A stretch of DNA of 64,000 bases from Styela clava (GCF_964204865.1 NC_135262.1:16917650-16981649), one strand, 5' to 3'; positions 37,436-48,005 are shown, numbered from the stretch's first letter. Numbers and translations are program-made. The notes: generated by a model not told the origin, from the sequence alone.

Positions 37436-37757
37436 CCAAATGGCATATCTTCTTAATACCCCATTCAAATCCGAGTCAATAGATCCAACCTTTTTCTATG
37501 AAAATGCAACCAAAATTTGAAAAAAAATGGAGAAATGCCTGAACGACAGCAACTGCGCATAAAAAGATGAAGAAACATTCTTTTGTTAGAGGCATCGTTA
37601 CGTTTTAAACCTATTTCGTTTGTTGCAAGTATTTAATCAATATTTCTGCCAGCATTTTTAGCATTACTTGTTCCTTTGTCGTCAATGTCGATTCGACAAA
37701 AACTTGTTCCACAGTACAAGCAAAATTATAATGATGGACACTTTCTAGAATCTAGAC

Positions 37758-38009
37758 CAGACATGGGCAAAGCACGGCCCGCAGGCCAAATCCTGCCTGT
37801 TGGGTAATTCAATATGGCCCGCCTGATGCTGCCACAACCAAACTAAAATCAAATTTTGATGTTTGAAACAAGACTCCTTGTTTTCCACTTTTGCTTTTGT
37901 AGCACTGTAAATATTGTTAATAAAATGTAATTTTTTACGTCACACTTGGCCCGCCAGTATGGGGGGGCAACATTTTTGTCCCCAGGTTTATAAACCTCGC
38001 CCACCCCTA
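37758..38009. mobile_element. hAT-type MITE, 252 bp
   Basis: Starts CAGACATGGGCAAAGCACGG, ends CTCGCCCACCCCTA; exact 8-bp duplication ATCTAGAC at 37750-37757 and 38010-38017. Interior GGCCCGCAGGCC and GGCCCGCC motifs relate it to 23933-24239. Confidence 0.88.
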
Positions 38010-38282
38010 ATCTAGACCATTGATCGTTTTGCAATTTGAATTATATTTTCGTTTGGTATGAGTGGGATTCTCCGCCCATCATTAGGCGTGTTCTGAACCT
38101 ATAAACCATTTTCAAACTTTCCAGTGCCATGGGTTTGCCTCCTCTTTAACTGTTTGGATTCTATGAGCTGACATTTAGATTGAAATCATTGCATCCGATA
38201 TAAGCAAAACTAAAAAAGGTTGATTTGTATTTGCACAATTATTTGCAAACTACAGAATATGGTAAACTATAAAACTAAGACA

Positions 38283-40103
38283 TTACAAAAACTTTTCTTC
38301 AATTGCATCAATGAAATTCTGTTTTTTCCCTGTTACATTAATGCCATTGTTTTTACAAAATTCTTTAAGGACCGATACAGTAAGTTTCGCAAGTTTACCT
38401 GTTGATGCAAGTTCTTTTATGTCAGCTATGTTCATCTGCTTGGCATTGGTACCGCCATTTGCTGCTTCCGTCTTTCGTTTTGTAGCAGTTGGCCTTGGTT
38501 TACTGACTTTTGCAGTTGGATCATAACCAGAAGGATAAACCTGTTCCTTAAATTGTGCAATCAAGTCTCCTGCTTTTTTGGTTATCCTATCAAAGTTTGG
38601 TTGTGTCAGATCATCTATTTCATCTGGTGCATCTTTTTCTAATGCCATTGCTTCAAGATTACGATAATGTGTTTGTAAAGCTGGATTGTCAAAATTCATA
38701 GGATGGTATGTGAACTTTAGTTTCCTGATAAAAGTTCCAGCAGTTTTCACTGCCTCCTCATCTGGTTCTTTAGTCTCTTTCAATTCAATATTTCTCATGT
38801 CTTCTGAAAAAGGCAAGAAGATAACATAAAACCCTGGAGATTGTTTTTGCTCTCCCGTAGTTTCATCAATAACTTCTTGTTGTGGAAGTAAAGCAACACA
38901 TCTAGGTGCGGTGTTGGAACGTGCTGATAAACTGCATATGGGAACAACATCTCTTTCAATACATTTTATTAAAAGAGCAGAAAACAGTGTTGTACTGCCT
39001 TTAACAGCTTTTTCATTAGGATATATAAATTGAGCTGCTTTTACATGTAACCATGGCTTCACTGCTTTGGCTGTTGGCTTGAATCCTAGAAGTTTCATCC
39101 CTGTACCAAAGAATTTTCTCATATCTGCTACTTCGTCATTTTCAAACATAATGTCCCGATTCCCCCACTTTTGTGATAATTTGATATCACCAGGCAGCAG
39201 AATATCCCCTGTGTCTTTCTCAACAAAGTTAGTTTTTGCAAATGCTTCTTCATTTGACGTGGAATCTATATTGACATTACTACTCTTTGTTGCCCGCCTT
39301 GCTGCAGTATAAACACCAACATACATTTCCATCCCATCAAACAATTGAAATGAAATAGTACCCATCGCTCTTTGCTTGGAGCATTTTCTGAGCAGAAAAT
39401 CATATAAATTTGTGATACCATCAACTGGATTTTGTATAATAGAAACATCCGCATCAACATCAGATATAATATCTTTGTAAAATTTCTCATAGTCGAAACT
39501 CCTGTTAAATGAAAGGACTTGGATTGTTATATCTTGTTCCATGAGGTCCTTGGCCTTCGTTCTAGCTCGCAAATGTGCATTTCTATCACCATGATGTGGA
39601 TCATCTTCCCATGTGAACAAAATCAATGTCTTCGAAGACAGACTGACTGTTGTTCGACTAAATATTGATGAACAACACCAAAGTAGATCACTGATTTGAT
39701 GATCATTGCATTGTCCATATTTCAATTTGAAATCAGCTTCTGTTGAATCTTGTAATGTTTGAAGCTCTTCAATCCTAGCAGCAGATGATGAATCCAAATC
39801 TTGTACAACATAAATATTCTTGAAATCGGACGGATTTTTAGTCTCTTCTGTACCAAAGAAAACAAGAGCTTGTAGGTCACGTTCACTGCAAATAATCTTG
39901 TTTCTCAGCATATCTTTCGCTGCCTCACATATTTTATTAAATGGGCAACTTTCATCATCATCATTTGTGAGTTGGAACATTTGCTCACAACAATCGACTG
40001 CAATCATGACGCTATCCCGACCGGAAAATGAGGCCCAAGTTCCTTGATCATCTTGGCCTTCCTCCGTCACACCCAAATCATCATAAAAATTAAAGTCAGC
40101 CAT
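38283..40103 (-). CDS. XRCC6: Ku70, ATP-dependent DNA helicase 2 subunit 1
   Basis: Intronless frame, 606 aa from ATG at 40103 (human Ku70 is 609). An acidic N-terminus (MADFNFYDDLGVTEEGQDDQ) precedes the vWA-like alpha/beta domain (about residues 30-240; SVMIAVDCCEQMF, TLILFTWEDDPH). The DNA-encircling beta-barrel follows (about 245-440; GVYTAARRATK, MKLLGFKPTAKAVKPWLHVK). Then come the C-terminal arm (FTYHPMNFDNPALQTHYRNLEAMALEK) and a terminal SAP domain (about 560-606; LTVSVLKEFCKNNGINVTGK). Ku70 pairs with Ku80 to bind DNA ends, recruits DNA-PKcs in non-homologous end joining and acts at telomeres, in the nucleus. An upstream in-frame TTG is not used. No damage is visible. Confidence 0.97.
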   Translation of the reverse strand: MADFNFYDDLGVTEEGQDDQGTWASFSGRDSVMIAVDCCEQMFQLTNDDDESCPFNKICEAAKDMLRNKIICSERDLQALVFFGTEETKNPSDFKNIYVVQDLDSSSAARIEELQTLQDSTEADFKLKYGQCNDHQISDLLWCCSSIFSRTTVSLSSKTLILFTWEDDPHHGDRNAHLRARTKAKDLMEQDITIQVLSFNRSFDYEKFYKDIISDVDADVSIIQNPVDGITNLYDFLLRKCSKQRAMGTISFQLFDGMEMYVGVYTAARRATKSSNVNIDSTSNEEAFAKTNFVEKDTGDILLPGDIKLSQKWGNRDIMFENDEVADMRKFFGTGMKLLGFKPTAKAVKPWLHVKAAQFIYPNEKAVKGSTTLFSALLIKCIERDVVPICSLSARSNTAPRCVALLPQQEVIDETTGEQKQSPGFYVIFLPFSEDMRNIELKETKEPDEEAVKTAGTFIRKLKFTYHPMNFDNPALQTHYRNLEAMALEKDAPDEIDDLTQPNFDRITKKAGDLIAQFKEQVYPSGYDPTAKVSKPRPTATKRKTEAANGGTNAKQMNIADIKELASTGKLAKLTVSVLKEFCKNNGINVTGKKQNFIDAIEEKFL

Positions 40104-41164
40104 ATGCAAAAGATCTGGCTTGTGCTTAGCTATTTATCTTTTTCAGAAAGAGAGAGAAGGAAGCATTAGAACATGCAATGGCATAAGTACACATAGAAAG
40201 GAACAATTACAATTCCTAATCAATCATAGGTCACAACAGAACACCAAAATAATATGCTCTATTCCTAGTTTACCAGAAATAAATCTCATGGGAATAAAAT
40301 GAAAACCAAGGTTTTAACAGATACATGCAAATTGAAATGAATTATATTGCCAAATGTAAAAAGTATATTATTCGTGCTTTTTCAGTTAAAATTTTTTAAA
40401 TTAGTTGCTAAAACAAATTCTTGCAAGGTTTACACAACACAGTAAATTGAGGCCCTAGAAAAAAATTTAGAAAACAACCAGACCACCCATCAAAAAACCA
40501 AAATACATTTTGTTATTAACACCATCAAAACATACGTTTACATACAATAAAATTTAAATAGGAGCAGTAGATGTCTGAAAGATAGGAAATAGTGGTTAAG
40601 AGGTGAAAATTTATCACCGAAATCACATTATTGAAAACTAAAATATCGAGCCGAAGAGAGTCAGTTTGTGTTTTCTGATGCCAAAGCAAGTATAAAATAA
40701 CCAATACCAGATATTATTATTCAATAGCTTACATTGGTGGTATTGCTAGCTAACTGTCGATACTCCTGAAGTATGCGTACCAAGATGGCAGACACCGGAA
40801 CGTAGTATGTGTAACACGTTAGGGTTAGGCCATAATTTCATTCCAATTTTTCTTATTTTAGTTCTCTTAAGAGTTCAGAGACTAGTCAAGTGACTCCCGT
40901 AGTATTTGTACCTAAAATTATAGCCTAACCGTAACCGGGTACACATACTACGTTCAGGTGTCTGCCTTCTTGGTACGCATACTTCAGGAGCGCCGCCATC
41001 TTGGTTCGCATACTTCAGGAGCCCAACTGTTATAATGAGTTTGTGATATAACAGACCAATTTAAAGCAATAAACAAGAATTTTTAATAATCTAACAATGT
41101 TTATAATGGTGATAAATTTTCACCTGGAATTCAGTTATTTTTTAAATAAAATGAGCAGTATGTA
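40104..41164. other. Ku70 upstream region with an inverted-repeat MITE
   Basis: Contains the promoter side of Ku70 and the 3' side of ZC3H15 (both minus strand). The only recognised structure is the family C element at 40763-41022. Confidence 0.5.
40763..41022. mobile_element. Inverted-repeat MITE, family C, copy 1
   Basis: Left arm CTCCTGAAGTATGCGTACCA plus AGATGGCAGACACC; the right arm is its reverse complement (GGTGTCTGCCTTCTTGGTAC...). The right terminus is duplicated: ATACTTCAGGAGC occurs at about 40979 and again at about 41010. Internal GGTTAGGCCATAATTT is mirrored by AAATTATAGCCTAACC. Related copies: 44131-44340 and a decayed one near 60462-60640. Target duplication not resolved. Confidence 0.75.
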
Positions 41165-42373
41165 TTATTCCATATCATCAATGTCATCTAAATCATCTAG
41201 ATCTTCTGTAAATAAGTCTTCATCAACAGGAACATTTTCTGCAGAGTTATTCGTATCTTCAGCATTTGTTGGCCCGGCAGCTCCAGAATTCTCAATGCCG
41301 TTTGTTAAAGGATCTGTTTTTGTTGTATTCGATACATCTTCCTCACCTCCAGTGTCTGCTACATTATCCGTAAGTGTAAATGTATTCAGCGATAATTCTT
41401 TGACGGTTTCCGATACATCGTCAATTTCTCGTTCCGATGATGCCAAAGTTGCACCCTCATCATTTTCATCATCTTCATCAATCATGTCCGGACGGAATTC
41501 AAACATTTCTCTTCCACTTATTGAAGCTTGTGCCCCAGATTTAAACTCATTTTTCCTCTTCTCTTTGCTAGCTTCTAATTCTTTTATTTTTTCTTCTCGT
41601 TTCTTTTTTTTCCAAACCAAAAATGTTGCTAACGTAATTTTTGTTACATTAGCACCAAGCGCAGCTCTTTCTTTTTCGATTAGATCTTCTATTGATATTT
41701 TTTCTTTCTGATCCTCCATTTTTTTCTGGTCAGATTTCAGTATAAAACCTGGTGGCAAAGCATGCCTGTACATGCAAGTATCTGCACCATTCGGGCATAT
41801 CCAAAACCAACCATACTTTTTCTCTTCAATTGCTTGTAAGAAAAATTTACAGACTTTATCGGTTTTAGTTTGATTATTTGCGCCATGTTTTTTTTCAACA
41901 ACTTCTTTGAGCTTGTCTTCATCCCACGAATCCATATTGTCTCCTTCACGTTCATCATCTCTCGCGTCAAAATATAAACTTCTTTTTTCACTCTTTCGTT
42001 CGATAGTAAGATCATGAGAGAATTTACATTTCGCTCCCTTTTGACACATGCCCTGTTTAAAAAAAGCACACAAAACTGATTTCGGGTCCACGCCCTTTCC
42101 AACTTTATTCTGGGCCATAACAGGACGAAACAAGTTATCCAATTCATCTTCCGTCTTTTTATCTTTCTTTTTTCTTTCTTCCTCCTTGAGTAGTTCCTGC
42201 TTTCTTGTGCTCGGTGATCCTCCATATTTCACCTGCTGAGTGACATTTTTAATAAACTTTTGTTGTTTGTTTCCTTTTTTATTTTTCAATCCAAAAGTTT
42301 TGTCCTCGATAACCTTATCCTTCTTCTTTTGCTCTGTTTTCACATTAGCCTTTTGCTGCTTCTTGGGAGGCAT
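41165..42373 (-). CDS. ZC3H15: Zinc finger CCCH domain-containing protein 15 (DRG family-regulatory protein 1)
   Basis: Intronless, 402 aa from ATG at 42373. Lys-rich N-terminus (MPPKKQQKANVKTEQKKKDK). First CCCH finger C102-x7-C110-x5-C116-x3-H120, second C175-x17-C193-x6-C200-x3-H204 followed by ALPPGF. The DFRP region follows (about 225-275; ISIEDLIEKERAAL, ATFLVWKKKKREEK), then GREMFEFRPDMI and a long acidic tail (DEDLFTEDLDDLDDIDDME). Human ZC3H15 is 426 aa with the same order. The protein binds and stabilises the GTPase DRG1 and associates with translating ribosomes in the cytoplasm. Same strand as Ku70, about 1.06 kb upstream of it. No damage visible. Confidence 0.96.
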   Translation of the reverse strand: MPPKKQQKANVKTEQKKKDKVIEDKTFGLKNKKGNKQQKFIKNVTQQVKYGGSPSTRKQELLKEEERKKKDKKTEDELDNLFRPVMAQNKVGKGVDPKSVLCAFFKQGMCQKGAKCKFSHDLTIERKSEKRSLYFDARDDEREGDNMDSWDEDKLKEVVEKKHGANNQTKTDKVCKFFLQAIEEKKYGWFWICPNGADTCMYRHALPPGFILKSDQKKMEDQKEKISIEDLIEKERAALGANVTKITLATFLVWKKKKREEKIKELEASKEKRKNEFKSGAQASISGREMFEFRPDMIDEDDENDEGATLASSEREIDDVSETVKELSLNTFTLTDNVADTGGEEDVSNTTKTDPLTNGIENSGAAGPTNAEDTNNSAENVPVDEDLFTEDLDDLDDIDDME

Positions 42374-43402
42374 TTTTAAATTTTCAACAACTACTAACGG
42401 AAAACTGTTTAGAGAAGAACAGAGATAATCAAAGGCTTCTTGTTCAAATTGTCATTCAAATTTGATCAGAAGTTGTTGTCAAATAAATTTGAACAATAGA
42501 ACCTTTATAATAGTACAATATGTAAAATTCTTAATCATATTTTAGTTATGTATAATAATACAGTTTTGTTAATTTTCACGGCGACTTGGCAACTCCCTTT
42601 GGGAACCGTTGGCATAACATGTTTATGGGCCATGAAGTATACTGGTATACATACAAGATACAACATATCAACAGATAGGACTCGTATAAATATTCCATGT
42701 TTTTATCAACCATTCCGATTATCTTTCTATATCATAATTTGTAAAGTTTCATTATTTTTAAAGTTGATAGATCAGATATGAATACAAAGTTAATTAAAGC
42801 TACAAAAGCCTACTGTGTCCCTATCATCTGGTAACTGGACCAGAGCTGATGAGACTGTGGTTCGTCCTAGGATTAAGCCGTCTTATTGCCTTTCCTCTCC
42901 CTGAGATAAATTCGTAAATCCTATCGTAATAACTTCAGAACTTGTTTCTTTGATACCATTATTACATGAAGTTCAACTCTATTATTCATCATCGAATCTT
43001 TATTTCAATTTATGTGTAGCGTGCGTTCAATATTTTACTTTTTCAATTAACTTCAGTAAAGAACTTGCATGTCAAAAAAAAAGTTTGGGCCTGACAATAC
43101 TCCAATATTCATTATAAGTATCCCCTAATGTTTGTCTCTGAGATTTTATTATTAAGCTATATTTCCGTATTTTTTATTTTTTTAGTAACTAACCCTTTCT
43201 ATTTCAAAAGCAATGAGTTCTAAAAGACTGAAGGCAGTAATCTATACATAATCCTGCATTCTAACAGTTCTAATGAACTTAATATTATGGTCTAGTCCGC
43301 AACAACATTAAACTGATTATTTATGCCTAACCTGGATATTAGTTAAGATTTTGTGAATATAATTTTTCAAATGATCGACCACCTTCGCCACTTTCTCCTA
43401 TA
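42374..43402. other. ZC3H15 upstream region; partial SINE at about 42825-42925
   Basis: Contains the ZC3H15 promoter. A decayed plus-strand SINE 3' fragment (AAGCCGTCTTATTGCCTTTC then CTCTCCCTGAGATAAATTC) lies near 42825-42925. Nothing else recognised. Confidence 0.5.
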
Positions 43403-43735
43403 TGGCCTAACGAGCTAAGCGTTAGGAATACGCTCACCACCGCACCTCTAATTACTCTGCGTGGGTTCGAAGGTTTCGAATCCCATGCAGGGATGGTTAT
43501 GTGCGAGAGGATTGCTGGACTCCTCGCCGTCATTCTGTCATTGGGTGGTTCACGTAACCGCTGGTCGGTTACGGCTTCCTCCACCACCAAGTCCATGCTT
43601 CCGAAAACAAACAATATATCTAATCCCATACCCGACTTGGAATGGTAACCGGACGAGAGGTCGTGGTTCCCCATATGGATAAGCCGTCTTATCGGCTTTC
43701 CTCTCCCCCCGGATAAATATGTAAATCCTATCCTA
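43403..43735 (+). repeat. tRNA-derived SINE, best full-length copy
   Basis: The head resembles a tRNA: TGGCCTAACGAGCTAAGCG (A-box region) and GGTTTCGAATCCCATGC (B box). The body has GCGAGAGGATTGCTGGACTC, GGTTACGGCTTCCTCCACCA and CCATACCCGACTTGGAATGG; the tail is CCCCGGATAAATATGTAAAT. At least four other copies or fragments occur in TELO2 introns, and one in the SLC35F-like gene. RNA polymerase III transcription is expected from the internal boxes; mobilisation would need a partner LINE not seen here. Confidence 0.82.
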
Positions 43736-43766
43736 TAAAGTTCTCAAATTAAGAACCTCAATCTCG

Positions 43767-44552
43767 GGACCCTACTAAAAAGGTAGGTATCATAGGTATC
43801 ACAGGTATCATAGGTATCACTCCATAAAAAGATAGGTATATAGGTATCACTCCATAAAAAGATAGGTATCAGTAGTAAATGACTAAAAAGGTAGGTATCA
43901 GTAGTAAATGACTAAAAAGGTAGGTATCAGTAGTAGATGACTAAAAAGGTAGGTATCAGTAGTAAATAACTAAAAAGGTAGGTATCAGTAGTAAATGACT
44001 AAAAAGGTAGGTATCAGTAGTAGATGACTAAAAAGGTAGGTATCAGTAGTAAATGACTAAAAAGGTACCGGTAGGTATCAGTAGTAAATAACTAAAAAGG
44101 TAGGTATCACAGTAGTAGATGACTAAAAAGGGGGCTCCCGAAGTATGCAAACCAAGATGGCGGACATCGGAATGTAATAATATGTGTACTAGGTTAGGGT
44201 TAGGCCATAATTTTAGGTATAAATACTACGGGAGGCCCTTGGCTAGTCTTAGAACTGATAATAGGACTAAAATAAGGAAAATTGGAAAAAAATTATCGCC
44301 TAACCCTAACCTGTTACCCATGTTACGTTCCGATGTCCGCTTAGTCATTTACTACTGATACCTACCTTTTTAGTCATTTACTACTGATACCTACCTTTTT
44401 AGTCATTTACTACTGATACCTACCTTTTTAGACACTGATACCTACCTTTTTAGACACTGATACCTACCTTTTTAGTCATCTACTACTGATACCTACCTTT
44501 TTAGTGAGTGATACCTATGATACCTGTGATACCTACCTTTTTAGTAGGGCCC
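43767..44552. mobile_element. Inverted tandem-array element, 786 bp, with 8-bp duplication
   Basis: Ends GGACCCTACTAAAAAGGTAG and its inverted counterpart CTACCTTTTTAGTAGGGCCC; exact flanks CAATCTCG at 43759-43766 and 44553-44560. Each arm is a tandem array of a 29-bp unit (GACTAAAAAGGTAGGTATCA plus GTAGTAAAT), about eight units in the left arm and about six in the right, in opposite orientation. The centre is occupied by a family C MITE (44131-44340). No transposase. The 8-bp duplication fits hAT or P-like enzymes, but the GGRCCCT terminus is not the usual CAGGG. Confidence 0.85.
44131..44340. mobile_element. Family C MITE, copy 2, nested, right end missing
   Basis: GGGCTCCCGAAGTATGCAAA at the left and mirrored TAACCCTAACCTGTTACCCA, GTTCCGATGTCCGC at the right. 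Compared with 40763-41022 it lacks the terminal CATCTTGG...GGAGCC at the right end; the 29-bp array resumes directly. Confidence 0.75.
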
Positions 44553-44560
44553 CAATCTCG

Positions 44561-45240
44561 CACCTATCGCCAATTGACCGCGAAATGACTATCGTCGAGT
44601 ATGACTATCGTCGCAAATTTATTACATTCCACTCCCCACATTATCTTTGCATGAGGTTGTAGGTATTGGTCATTATCAACGTAATTGTTGAAAGAATGTA
44701 CAACAGCCCGAAAGTTTATTACTATCGTGTATTTTGTTTTTTAAGTTTGGCCCAAGCCTCATTTAATTGAGCTTGTGTTTTTGTGTGCGTGCTGGTGGGC
44801 AGGCACATGAGATACTTCATGTTTTAAACTTTTTTGTAGGTTTTGCTTGCCCTCCAGAATTCTCCATTTTAAATTTAGGTTTGTTATGGAGTTTTCGAAA
44901 TAAACTATCTATCTATCTAAACTAGATCTGTAGATCGAGAAATGTGGTTATGATCAGTAGCGCCATCCCCTGGTAAAATGAACCATCGAGCCTACCCGGT
45001 TTGGGAATATTTTTGCGGTTCACGGTCCGGGATCGACACCCCATTGCTGTCTGACTCGCTTTTTTATGATATGATAGGGAACAATTGTGACAACAAATTG
45101 TCACGCATGTAGAGTTCTGTACTTTTACAATATGGTGTAAGTCCTATATATACTGGGTTCTTGGGAAAGGAATTTGGCATTACATTTTATATGTCTGAAA
45201 GAGTAATGCACGGGAAGTGAACAAATGAGAGCTCACAACT
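44561..45240. other. No gene seen
   Basis: AT-rich sequence with a short ATCTATCTATCT microsatellite near 44910. No coding or terminal-repeat signals recognised. Confidence 0.4.
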
Positions 45241-45683
45241 ATGGACCTTTCCCTGAGCATCGACTTCCTTGTTTACTCCGTGACATTGACCAATCAGCAA
45301 GATGCAAAAAGTGACGTAACAATGCTCCCTTTTCGCATCCGCTCAGACACTTTTCTCACTCAGACAGATTTTTTAGTCTAGTCTATCACAGCTATTTCTA
45401 CACTAATTTTTTAGTACTGCAATGAAATTAAAACTCCCAGGAAGACATAGTGATCATTGAATTATATGATTTAAATTTCCGAAACACAACTGAAAAGTAA
45501 CGAATAGAGTTCAAAAACGCGAAAACGAGGTAATGTTTACGACCACGCCTGAAAATCTGTCTGAGTTTGAAAAGTGTCTGAGCGGATGCGAAAAGGTAGC
45601 ATTGTTACGTTACTTTTTGCATCTTGCTGATTGGCCAATGTCACGAAGTAAACAAGGAAGTCGATTCTCGGGGAAAGGTCCAT
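45241..45683. mobile_element. Foldback element, family A, copy 2 (long arms)
   Basis: About 130-bp arms: left ATGGACCTTTCCCTGAGCAT, CGACTTCCTTGTTTACTCCG, CATCCGCTCAGACACTTTTC; the right arm is the reverse complement, ending GGGGAAAGGTCCAT. The most symmetric copy in the window. It sits against a fragment of repeat family B (45684-45835). Confidence 0.82.
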
Positions 45684-45835
45684 TGATTTTGGATGAATTA
45701 TGCCGTATAATTAGCGAGTTATTAATTAATTAGTGGTGGGACACACGGTGTCACTATGGAGTAAGAGCGCTGTTTCGGGGTATCCCCTAACTTTCGATCG
45801 ATAAGTCTTCGGTCTCCGACCGATATTCTCGCTTA
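45684..45835 (+). repeat. Interspersed repeat family B, partial copy 2
   Basis: TGATTTTGGATGAATTATGC through GTCTCCGACCGATATTCTCG matches the reverse of 25245-25400. The other half is absent, apparently lost at the junction with the foldback element. Confidence 0.7.
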
Positions 45836-46714
45836 CTTTTTGATGTCCAATTCGATCGAAACTTTTACGAATAGATGCACTGCCCTTCCCCCACTTAAAA
45901 TTTATCGTTTTAAAAGTTTAATGCTTGTTATAATATGTACATATCTTCAAATTTTGTATTCAAACCGTTGTCTCGAAAAGGTAGGCTACTGACAGCTAAG
46001 ATTAACCAGCACAGCCCACTCTATTACAGCTCAAGCGGCCTCGTCGATTTTTCTCTCACCCGATATAAATAGGAAAAACCATCTCTATTCTGAGACTTTG
46101 CCAATTTTCGTTTGAAAGGTGTAGCTGATGACAACGAAGAAAAAGTTGGTGGCTATTGGCCTCCTTGTTTTTCAGATGTGTGTCCTCATCAATCAATTAA
46201 TTAATACAACGATCAATTATTCCCTCATTAATCTCCCCTTATTATTATTACTTCGATCGTTCCATTATCCTCACTGGACTTACATTCATTTTATCGGCGT
46301 ATATGAGTAGGCCTACATTGAAATCTCTTGCACATGTTTTGTTCGTGCCCATTACACAAGGCTGCTGACACTCATATTTTTCCTTGTGTAGTGCCGCTGT
46401 ACAGACAGACATACCTTGATTGCAATGACGTTTGTAATAACTTATTGTATTTTATTGATAATACTGTCTCGATATTGCTTGAAAAACCAAAGAATATACG
46501 ATGACAGTGGCTTTTGAAATGCGGGAAACAAGTGAGCTCATGCAGTTGCGTGATACGCTAATCTTGAGCGTTGTCCTTTAATATTCTTTCGTAACTTCAA
46601 CACCACATACTCTGGATTGTTATTCGTGACTATATTTTACGTGGCGTGACAAATAAAAGGATTAAGTGTAAACATACTCCCATGAATTTTCTTCAAAAGT
46701 CTGAAATTTTAGTG
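45836..46714. other. No gene seen
   Basis: AT-rich sequence. A 60-codon open frame at 46128-46310 is rich in Ile/Leu/Asn and has no supporting features. Confidence 0.4.
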
Positions 46715-47005
46715 CAGTGATTCCAAAGTGGGCGATATCGCCCCCAGTGGGCGAAAACGATACAGAGGGTGGCGAAAAAGTCGAAGGGGGCGATTTCACG
46801 AAATCTGTTTCATGTTCGGCGCATCGTGCAATTAATTCTGTACTCTGTGTGCATTCGCAGGCTTGAATCACGTGGGCGATTATCACACGCGAAAGGATTT
46901 CTGGACTCGTCTTCGCAGTAATGTACGGTAGTTTGCGTCTCCCATATGCAGTGGTCGGCAAAATACGACAGGAGTAAAATAATCTGGCCCGGGACGATTC
47001 ACTGA

Positions 47006-47504
47006 ATGAACCTTTCCCCGACCTTTGACCGCGGAAAATTCTTCTCATACTTTACCATTTTAAAATTTTCGGTGCTTATTTTAGGAGTGGTTTCACGAGT
47101 TGTTGCCTGTAAAATGGGGTATTTGTTTCAAACTATCATTCCAATACACACCATTCAACAATCTGTTTTTTAAAAGTACCGATAAACAATTTGAGCCTAG
47201 TCTATCACAGCTATTTCTACACTAATTTTTGATTACTGTATTTAAACTGAAACTCATAGGAAGACAAAGTAATCATTGACTTATTTGATTTTCATTTAAA
47301 TTTCCGAAAAACAACTAAAAACTAACGAAAATAATAAAAAAAAAACGCGAAAATGAGGTAATGTTCACGACCACGACTGAAAATCTGTCTGAGTGAGTGT
47401 GTCTGAGCGGATGCGAAAGGGGGCATTTTTACGTTTTTTTGCATCTTGCTGATTGGCCAATGTCACGAAGTAAACAAGGAAGTCTATGCCGGGGGAAACA
47501 TCCA
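47006..47504. mobile_element. Foldback element, family A, copy 3
   Basis: ATGAACCTTTCCCCGACCTT at the left, the family arm GTCTGAGCGGATGCGAAAGG, and GCCGGGGGAAACATCC at the right. Termini are decayed relative to the other two copies. Confidence 0.7.
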
Positions 47505-47829
47505 AACGGCGGTTTTGACGATGAAATTTTTTTATTTATAATCTACGCTCGAGGAATAAACTACATTTTTTACGTGACAGAATTTATCGTGAGACACGTT
47601 TGGACTAAATTTTTTTATATCCTAAAAATTCTATTGGACAGCCACTCGTTTAACGAGCCTACAATTTAATTATATTTAAACAAATGGAAACACGAAGAAA
47701 AGTTGATGCTGAGGGCAAGGGTTCAATAGCGCAGTCAATATTCGAATATCTTGCAATGCAATATGAATATCTAATTCATATTCTATTCGAGAGATTCATC
47801 ACTGCTTAATTTTTGTAAGAATGTATCTT

Positions 47830-48005
47830 CTTGAAGAAAATCTTTATCAAAATTTCACAAATCATGCGACAATATTCACTTCGATGTTTGGAAGTACATA
47901 TTTGTGCGAACAATTATTTTCGAAAATGAACAATACGAAGAACAAGCAAAGAACATCAAGGGATTATTGATGCCCACTTAGAAAATGTTGCAATTTTGAC
48001 GTCGT
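47830..48005 (+). pseudogene. hAT transposase C-terminal (dimerisation) remnant
   Basis: Reads TSMFGSTYLCEQLFSKMNNT then KNKQRTSR, and after a frameshift DAHLENVAI. This matches the conserved C-terminal dimerisation region of hAT transposases of the ZBED/GTF2IRD2 type (FGSTYLCE...FS.M...K...R..L.DAHL). Frameshifted with stops, so inactive. It identifies the surrounding 46951-48209 element as hAT. Confidence 0.75.

Noticed and set aside
12173-40103. Functional clustering of TELO2 and Ku70
   Set aside because: They are about 13 kb apart, on opposite strands, separated by transposons; shared telomere/DNA-damage roles are probably coincidence.
38283-40109. Start of Ku70 six bases upstream (TTG)
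   Set aside because: TTG is not a likely start; the ATG at 40103 gives the expected MADF... N-terminus.
41737-42225. 162-codon minus-strand frame
   Set aside because: An out-of-frame shadow of ZC3H15.
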